The notes under the pieces: generated by a model
The model's input: only the letters and a program-made list of their open reading frames with translations
The model's database searches: none
Told to the model about the DNA's origin: nothing
NCBI GenBank assembly: GCA_012800685.1
Contig: JAAZIT010000188.1
Span: forward strand, 1 to 6,040
DNA: 6,040 nucleotides
Origin: Clostridiales bacterium
GTDB taxonomy: Bacteria; Bacillota; Clostridia; Oscillospirales; Ruminococcaceae
Direction: 5' to 3'
Shown: positions 1-4,151 of the stretch, one piece after another
Numbering within the stretch: the stretch's first letter is position 1
How the letters are laid out: the number at the start of each line of letters is the position of its first letter
Program-made: the position numbers and the translations under genes

Positions 1-234
1 ATCATGTCTGCCTTTGCAAGGTTATAAAGTTTATAATTGTGTGGTTTGTAGTTATAAAATTACTAATGTTTTTATTAGTGATTTGTGTAGATTGTAGCTA
101 CATAGTTATTAATGTTTGTACTTAAAAGTTATGTTATTAAAGCTTGCTACTGAAAATTGTTTTGTTTGTAACGATTGGTAAATAATAGTTGTTATTATCC
201 TCAAAAGCTTTTTATAGATGCCCTTTAAACACAA
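1..234. other. Non-coding A/T-rich stretch beyond the metY terminator
   Basis: No reading frame here has a convincing start, ribosome-binding site or protein character. The plus strand is rich in T and G and poor in C after about position 20, with many short TTG/TAG words. A partial direct repeat is visible: TAGTTAT followed by TAATGTTT occurs at 49-71 with 8 bases between the halves, and at 103-117 with none. Small palindromes occur at 62-79 (ACTAAT/ATTAGT arms around six bases) and 93-102 (TGTAGCTACA). At the extreme left edge a minus-strand ATG (5-3) follows AAAGG (15-11) at five bases, so a leftward gene could begin there, but only five bases of it would be visible. Confidence 0.5.
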
Positions 235-262
235 AAAATCTCCTGAAAAATCAGGAGATTTT
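235..262 (-). terminator. Intrinsic terminator of metY (end of the cluster)
   Basis: A perfect 12-bp stem (235-246 with 251-262) surrounds an AAAA loop. The core is TCTCCTGA/TCAGGAGA. Read on the minus strand, the stem runs directly into six Ts and then a mixed A/T tail, as a Rho-independent terminator should. It begins 11 bases after the metY stop codon. The plus-strand reading also has a T-rich tail, so it may work in both directions. Confidence 0.9.
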
Positions 263-273
263 ATTTTTATAGT

Positions 274-1545
274 TTATTTTTCAAGAGCCGAAAATCCTTT
301 TTTAATATCCTCGATAATATCATCAACATTCTCAAGTCCAACAGAAAAACGAATTAATCCTCCGTCAATTCCTGCCGCAACAAGCTGTTCATCAGTTAGC
401 TGACGATGAGTAGCTGATGCAGGATGAAGTACACAGGTTCTTATATCAGCAACGTGAACCTCGTTTGAGGCAAGCTCTAGGCTGTCCATGAATTTAACAG
501 CCGCATCTCTTCCACCTTTAATTGAGAATGAGATAACGCCACTTGTTCCCTTTGGAAGATATTTTTTTGCAACATCATGGTACTTATCATTTTCAAGATT
601 TGGATATGCAACAGATTCAACCATTTCAGATGCCTCAATAAACTGGGCAACCTTCATTGCATTTTCACAATACCTATCCATTCTTACAGCTAGTGTCTCA
701 AGACCTAAATTTAACAAGAAAGATGAGTTTGCAGCTGGGTAACAGCCAAAATCTCTCATTAACTGCATTCTAGCTTTAACAATGTATGGTGCAAAAGCAT
801 ATTTTTCTGTATAAACTGTTCCATGATAGCTTTCATCTGGCTCTGTCATGCATGGGAATTTCCCATTTGTCCAGTCAAATTTTCCACTATCAACAATTAC
901 TCCTCCAACTTGAATTGCATGTCCGTCCATGTACTTAGAAGTTGAGTGGACTACAATGTCTGCACCCCATTCAAAAGGACGGCATAAATATGGTGTTGCA
1001 AATGTGTTGTCAATAATTAGTGGAACGCCATTTTTATGAGCCGCATTAGCCCATTCCTCAATATCTAATACAGTTAGTGATGGGTTTGCAATAGTTTCAC
1101 CAAACAAAAGCTTCGTATTTGGTTTAAATGCAGCATCTAGCTCTTGTGCTGTAGCAGTATCGCTAACAAAAATACATTCAATCCCCAACCTTGCAAGTGT
1201 TACAGCAAAGAGGTTAACTGTTCCCCCATAAATTGATGCAGAAGCAATAAAGCTATCTCCGCTTTGGCATATGTTTAGGATTGAACATAGTGAAGCAGCC
1301 TGTCCGCTTGAGGTACAAAGTGCTGCAACACCTCCCTCTAATGCAGCAATCTTCTTTTCAACCGCATCAGTGGTTGGGTTTTCAAATCTCGAATAAATCA
1401 AGCTTTTTGTTGGATCGTCAAAAACTGCCGCAACGTCATCGGTAGAGTCGTAAACATATGTCGTACTTTGAACTATTGGCATAACCCTCGGCTCTCCATT
1501 TTTCGGTGTGTAGCCCTCATGAAGGCACTGTGTTTCAATTTTCAT
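274..1545 (-). CDS. metY: O-acetylhomoserine sulfhydrylase (aminocarboxypropyltransferase)
   Basis: A cytoplasmic PLP enzyme of the Cys/Met-metabolism family. It joins O-acetyl-L-homoserine and sulfide (or methanethiol) to give homocysteine (or methionine) plus acetate. The product is 423 residues, the usual MetY length. Visible landmarks are YSRFENPT (51-58), the PLP-ring segment SSGQAA (79-84), ANPSL (153-157), the phosphate/PLP aspartate in DNTFATPYLC (179-188), and the Schiff-base lysine K204 in HSTSKYMDGHA. The TEPDESYHG insertion is typical of MetY rather than of the shorter MetB/MetC enzymes. HPASATHRQLT and RFSVGLE lie near the C-terminus. An in-frame TTG at 1563 would add six residues, but the ATG at 1545 is preferred because AAAGGAAA sits seven bases before it. 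The gene starts 20 bases after the DUF2085 stop. No SAM riboswitch or T-box is visible just upstream. Activity with sulfide versus a methylthiol cannot be told from sequence. Confidence 0.96.
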   Translation of the reverse strand: MKIETQCLHEGYTPKNGEPRVMPIVQSTTYVYDSTDDVAAVFDDPTKSLIYSRFENPTTDAVEKKIAALEGGVAALCTSSGQAASLCSILNICQSGDSFIASASIYGGTVNLFAVTLARLGIECIFVSDTATAQELDAAFKPNTKLLFGETIANPSLTVLDIEEWANAAHKNGVPLIIDNTFATPYLCRPFEWGADIVVHSTSKYMDGHAIQVGGVIVDSGKFDWTNGKFPCMTEPDESYHGTVYTEKYAFAPYIVKARMQLMRDFGCYPAANSSFLLNLGLETLAVRMDRYCENAMKVAQFIEASEMVESVAYPNLENDKYHDVAKKYLPKGTSGVISFSIKGGRDAAVKFMDSLELASNEVHVADIRTCVLHPASATHRQLTDEQLVAAGIDGGLIRFSVGLENVDDIIEDIKKGFSALEK

Positions 1546-1552
1546 TTTATTA

Positions 1553-1560
1553 TTTCCTTT
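1553..1560 (-). promoter_or_regulatory. Ribosome-binding site deciding the metY start
   Basis: AAAGGAAA on the minus strand lies seven bases ahead of the ATG at 1545. It overlaps the alternative upstream TTG codon (1563-1561), which would leave that TTG with no Shine-Dalgarno of its own. This is why the shorter start is chosen. Confidence 0.8.
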
Positions 1561-1565
1561 CAAAA

Positions 1566-1931
1566 TTATTCGTAAAATTTAAAGCTTTTAAATATATTTT
1601 TTATTATATAAATATACAAAACATTAAGACCAAATCCACCTAAAATTCCGGTTACTAATCTTCTAGGATTTGTGGATTCCTTGTACTCGTTTTTTTGTAT
1701 AAGCCAATCAATAAGCATGATTTCGCAAAACATAAAAGATGTTCTTATAGGCTTTTTTACATTTCTGTACATAAAATATGACATAATTTGACCGATAAAA
1801 ACCCCTGTACATCTAGCACAAACAGGAAACTGCCAGCCCTTATAGAAAAAGCTTCTTTCAGGCATTTGGTGACAGCCAGTGCATTTCGCAAGCTCCATAG
1901 CTTTTATCCAGCGTTTAGTTTTTTTATCCAT
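1566..1931 (-). CDS. DUF2085 family small membrane protein
   Basis: A 121-residue protein matching the DUF2085 pattern, a family of predicted bacterial membrane proteins of unknown function. It has CHQMPERSFF (20-29) followed by FPVCARCTG (35-43), then the second family block with D75-x3-Q79, ESTN (85-88), RR (90-91) and TG (94-95). The four cysteines C17, C20, C38 and C41 form two CxxC pairs that could bind a metal or be redox-active; this is inference. Hydrophobic segments at about 43-56, 66-78 and 93-115 suggest two or three membrane passes. The start is uncertain. A GTG at 1940 would add three residues and overlap the upstream stop codon by three bases (ATGTGA), while the ATG at 1931 lies five bases after that stop. 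Neither has a strong Shine-Dalgarno, so translation probably depends on coupling to the zinc-ribbon gene. The family call is firm; the function is unknown. Confidence 0.88.
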   Translation of the reverse strand: MDKKTKRWIKAMELAKCTGCHQMPERSFFYKGWQFPVCARCTGVFIGQIMSYFMYRNVKKPIRTSFMFCEIMLIDWLIQKNEYKESTNPRRLVTGILGGFGLNVLYIYIIKNIFKSFKFYE

Positions 1932-1936
1932 ATTAA

Positions 1937-2254
1937 TCACATCTTAAACTTGTTGCCACAATTTGGACAAACCCAAAAATGCTTTGACACAGTTTTTTTA
2001 TCTCCCCCACATAATCCACAAAGAAGTCCAATTGGACCAAAAAGAAGATATCCACAGCAACCACTACCAGCACTAAAGTCACTTCCAGTGGTTTTGGAGT
2101 CTGTCATAGGTAGACAGTTGTAACCACCACAACTTGGGCAACGCTTTCCTGTTTCGTTACTTGAAACCACAACAGCATCTTGAAGAGTAGCACCACAAGT
2201 TGTACAGCTTTGAGCATTATCATAATTAAATCCATTACAATGTTTACAGTACAT
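1937..2254 (-). CDS. Small double zinc-ribbon protein with a central hydrophobic hairpin
   Basis: A 105-residue protein of unknown function. Two predicted zinc sites are visible. The first uses C3xxC6 and C17xxC20. The second is split between C39PSC42 and C96PNC99, with a glycine- and cysteine-rich hydrophobic stretch (about 63-84: GCCGYLLFGPIGLLCGLCGG) between the two halves. A zinc ribbon whose halves are separated by a membrane-dipping hydrophobic segment and which ends in an aromatic-CPxC knuckle resembles the LITAF-like plan known from eukaryotic membrane proteins; this is a resemblance by eye. A TTG at 2266 would add four residues, but GGAGG at 2264-2260 lies five bases before the ATG at 2254, which fixes the start. 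It sits 50 bases after purB and runs directly into the DUF2085 gene. It may be a membrane-surface metal-binding partner of that protein (inference). Confidence 0.85.
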   Translation of the reverse strand: MYCKHCNGFNYDNAQSCTTCGATLQDAVVVSSNETGKRCPSCGGYNCLPMTDSKTTGSDFSAGSGCCGYLLFGPIGLLCGLCGGDKKTVSKHFWVCPNCGNKFKM

Positions 2255-2259
2255 TATTA

Positions 2260-2264
2260 CCTCC
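2260..2264 (-). promoter_or_regulatory. Shine-Dalgarno GGAGG of the zinc-ribbon gene
   Basis: GGAGG followed by five bases (TAATA) and the ATG at 2254. It is the strongest ribosome-binding site in the window and settles the start. It lies only four bases past the predicted -10 box, so the transcript from the adjacent promoter would begin at or within it. Confidence 0.85.
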
Positions 2265-2268
2265 AAAT

Positions 2269-2298
2269 ATTATAATAAAGAGTTGTCTTATAAGTCAA
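2269..2298 (-). promoter_or_regulatory. Predicted sigma-A promoter for zinc-ribbon/DUF2085/metY
   Basis: On the minus strand TTGACT (2298-2293) is followed, after 18 bases, by a perfect TATAAT (2274-2269). The -35 matches consensus at five of six positions. The expected start is near 2262-2263, giving a 5' leader of only about eight to ten bases. A near-perfect palindrome (TTGTCTTATAAGTCAA, 2283-2298, 14 of 16 symmetric) covers the -35 and the upstream half of the spacer and could be a repressor site. The region is A/T-rich, so a chance match is possible. Confidence 0.55.
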
Positions 2299-2304
2299 AA
2301 TATA

Positions 2305-3741
2305 TTAAACATTAATTTCAGCAATATCATCTGAAACTCCATTAGCCTTAATTACTGGTTTAACGCAGTTTTCAATAAACTCGTCAACTTGTTGAGGACA
2401 TCTTCCTATAAAGTTTTCAGGCTTCATAATTAAGTCCATTTCCTCTCTAGTAATCATAAACATTGGGTCTTTTATAATTAAGTCGCAGAGATTATTGTCC
2501 AGTCCCTCACGCTTAACATTAGCACCGGCAATCATTGAATACTCACGAATTTTTTCGTGTAGATCCTGCCTGTTTCCGCCCTTTTTAACAGCGTCCATCA
2601 TTATATTTTCCGTTGCCATAAACGGAAGCTCTGACATAACACGGCGAGTAATTATTTTATCATATACAACAAGACCATTTTCAGGGTCGGTTACGTTTAA
2701 CATAATATTTAAAATTGCATCTGTTCCCAAAAAAGCCTCTGCAACAGAAATTCTTTTATTTGCTGAATCATCAAGGGTTCTTTCAAACCATTGAGTTCCA
2801 GCAGTAAATGCAGGGTTTAACACGTCACACATAACGTATCTTGCAAGAGAGGTTATTCTTTCGGAACGCATTGGATTTCTCTTGTATGCCATTGCTGATG
2901 AGCCGATTTGATTCTTTTCAAATGGTTCTTCAACTTCTTTAAATGACTGCAAAATTCTAATGTCATTTGAGAATTTACTTGCTGATTGAGCAATTCCAGC
3001 CAAAACTGAACATACCTGATAATCAACCTTTCTTGAATAGGTTTGTCCTGAAACTGGCACAACTCCCTCAAATCCCATTTCCTTAGCTATCATTTCCTCT
3101 AAGCCTTTAACCTTTTGGTTATTACCCTCAAAAAGCTCCACAAACGAGGCTTGAGTTCCAGTTGTTCCCTTAGAACCCAAAAGCTGAAGCTTAGAGATTC
3201 TAAAATCTAAATCCTCTAAATCCGTTAAAAGCTCGTTACACCAAAGTGTTGCTCTCTTTCCGACAGTTGTAAGCTGTGCAGGTTGAAGATGAGTGTATGC
3301 TAGGCATGGTAGGGTTTTATATTTATCTGCAAATTTTGAAAGCTGATAAATAACCTTAACAAGCTTTCTTTTAACAATTTGCATTGCGTCTCTCATTATA
3401 ATTATATCTGTGTTATCGCCCACATAGCATGATGTAGCACCTAAATGGATAATTCCAGCAGCCTTAGGACATACCTTTCCATAAGCGTAAACATGAGCCA
3501 TAACGTCATGTCGAACTAATTTTTCACGTTCATTAGCAACTGCATAATCGATATTTTCAATGTTATTTTCAAGCTCGTCCACCTGTTCCTGTGTAACTGG
3601 CAAGCCGAGATTCATCTCCGCTCTAGCAAGTGCAACCCAAAGTTTTCTCCATGTAGTAAACTTTTTATCTGCTGAAAAAACGAACTGCATTTCTTTACTT
3701 GCGTATCTCGTGCAAAATGGACTTTCGTAGCTGTTAGTCAT
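2305..3741 (-). CDS. purB: Adenylosuccinate lyase
   Basis: A cytoplasmic enzyme of the fumarase/aspartase superfamily, normally a homotetramer. It removes fumarate from SAICAR to give AICAR, and from adenylosuccinate to give AMP, so it serves both de novo purine synthesis and the last step to AMP. At 478 residues it is close to the animal enzyme (about 484) and longer than Bacillus PurB (about 430). Landmarks are the substrate-binding RYAS (12-15), RHDVMAH (77-83) with H78, HLGATSCYVGDNTD (99-112), THLQPAQ (150-156) with the predicted general-acid H151, KGTTGTQASF (191-200), and the flexible catalytic loop GSSAMAYKRNPMRSE (280-294) with S281/S282. WFERTLDDSANKR (318-330) and PFMATENI (373-380) follow. 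The ATG at 3741 has GAAAGGG (3760-3754) about 12 bases ahead, a rather long spacing. It has its own promoter and no terminator before the next gene. Confidence 0.96.
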   Translation of the reverse strand: MTNSYESPFCTRYASKEMQFVFSADKKFTTWRKLWVALARAEMNLGLPVTQEQVDELENNIENIDYAVANEREKLVRHDVMAHVYAYGKVCPKAAGIIHLGATSCYVGDNTDIIIMRDAMQIVKRKLVKVIYQLSKFADKYKTLPCLAYTHLQPAQLTTVGKRATLWCNELLTDLEDLDFRISKLQLLGSKGTTGTQASFVELFEGNNQKVKGLEEMIAKEMGFEGVVPVSGQTYSRKVDYQVCSVLAGIAQSASKFSNDIRILQSFKEVEEPFEKNQIGSSAMAYKRNPMRSERITSLARYVMCDVLNPAFTAGTQWFERTLDDSANKRISVAEAFLGTDAILNIMLNVTDPENGLVVYDKIITRRVMSELPFMATENIMMDAVKKGGNRQDLHEKIREYSMIAGANVKREGLDNNLCDLIIKDPMFMITREEMDLIMKPENFIGRCPQQVDEFIENCVKPVIKANGVSDDIAEINV

Positions 3742-3785
3742 AAATTAAACCAACCCTTTCAAATAACAAAATTAGATACATCAAA

Positions 3786-3814
3786 ATTATACCACATTTT
3801 ATACTACTCCACAA
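3786..3814 (-). promoter_or_regulatory. Predicted sigma-A promoter of purB, extended -10
   Basis: On the minus strand a perfect TATAAT (3791-3786) is preceded by TGG, giving the extended -10 form TGnTATAAT. A weak -35 TTGTGG (3814-3809) lies at the ideal 17-base spacing. The expected start is near 3779, giving a leader of about 38 bases to the purB ATG. That leader is too short to hold a purine riboswitch, and no PurR-box-like site is evident to me. Confidence 0.7.
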
Positions 3815-3926
3815 GAACTTTTTAAAGAGAATTAAATCAAATACACAAATTGTCTATTTATAATACTAATTTTAGATTTTCAAACACTAAAATTAATTAC
3901 TAAATAAAGGAAAGAAATAAAATAAA

Positions 3927-3962
3927 ATGTTTATTCCCCCAGTTTAGCAGGAGAATAAACAT
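3927..3962 (-). terminator. Hairpin terminator between the fucosidase gene and purB
   Basis: A 10-bp perfect stem (3927-3936 with 3953-3962; arms ATGTTTATTC/GAATAAACAT) can be lengthened by two C-G pairs across a single bulged A. On the minus strand it is followed by TTTTATTTTATTT, and on the plus strand by a tail with six Ts about ten bases away. It sits between the upstream hydrolase and the purB promoter and can separate their transcripts. It is about 190 bases past the hydrolase stop, which is distant, and its stem is weak because it is A/T-rich. Confidence 0.6.
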
Positions 3963-4000
3963 AAAATTATTTTTTAATGATAGCTAGTTTAAGCTATAAG

Positions 4001-4063
4001 TTGCTAGTTGCTAGTTGCTAGTTGATAGTCATTTATTGTTTGTTGCAATTTACAATTTGCTAT
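4001..4063. repeat. Heptamer tandem repeat, TTGCTAG and decayed copies
   Basis: Three exact copies of TTGCTAG (4001, 4008, 4015) and one TTGATAG (4022) stand head to tail. The same seven-base phase continues in weaker form: TCATTTA (4029), TTGTTTG (4036), TTGCAAT (4043), TTACAAT (4050) and TTGCTAT (4057). Because seven is not a multiple of three, the exact copies put a TAG stop in every plus-strand frame within 21 bases; the minus strand likewise carries a TAG every seven bases. The array is intergenic. It may be a slippage product or a remnant of a larger repeat family. Confidence 0.85.
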
Positions 4064-4105
4064 TTATTATATTATTAACTATTTGCTATTACTATTATCT
4101 AAAAC

Positions 4106-4123
4106 CTAATAAATATTTATTAG
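4106..4123. repeat. Perfect 18-bp A/T palindrome downstream of the fucosidase gene
   Basis: CTAATAAATATTTATTAG is fully self-complementary. It begins 28 bases past the fucosidase stop codon. In the minus-strand transcript it could fold into a weak hairpin followed by GTTTTAG, so it may assist termination or 3'-end stability. A protein-binding site is equally possible. With only one G-C pair per arm, chance in A/T-rich DNA cannot be excluded. Confidence 0.5.
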
Positions 4124-4151
4124 TGGCTAATTTAATCAAATGAAAACACTA

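Noticed and set aside
218..403. Plus-strand open frame of 61 codons
   Set aside because: It runs through the metY terminator and antisense to the 3' end of metY. It has no ribosome-binding site, and its protein is low-complexity Ser/Pro-rich.
1788..2123. Plus-strand open frame of 111 codons
   Set aside because: It is antisense to both the DUF2085 and zinc-ribbon genes, whose family motifs are clear. No recognisable protein features or Shine-Dalgarno.
2495..2794. Plus-strand open frame of 99 codons, and similar ones at 488-742, 4400-4657 and 5220-5435
   Set aside because: All are antisense shadows inside purB, metY or the GH95 gene, with no start signals and no family resemblance.
2853..3071. 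Minus-strand open frames inside purB (72 codons) and inside the GH95 gene (5087-5341)
   Set aside because: They are out-of-frame shadows of well-conserved coding sequence.
3742..3785. Purine riboswitch ahead of purB
   Set aside because: The leader from the predicted start is only about 38 bases and has no three-way-junction sequence, so it cannot hold a purine aptamer.
4001..4063. CRISPR array
   Set aside because: The repeat unit is seven bases, contiguous and without spacers, and there are no cas genes.
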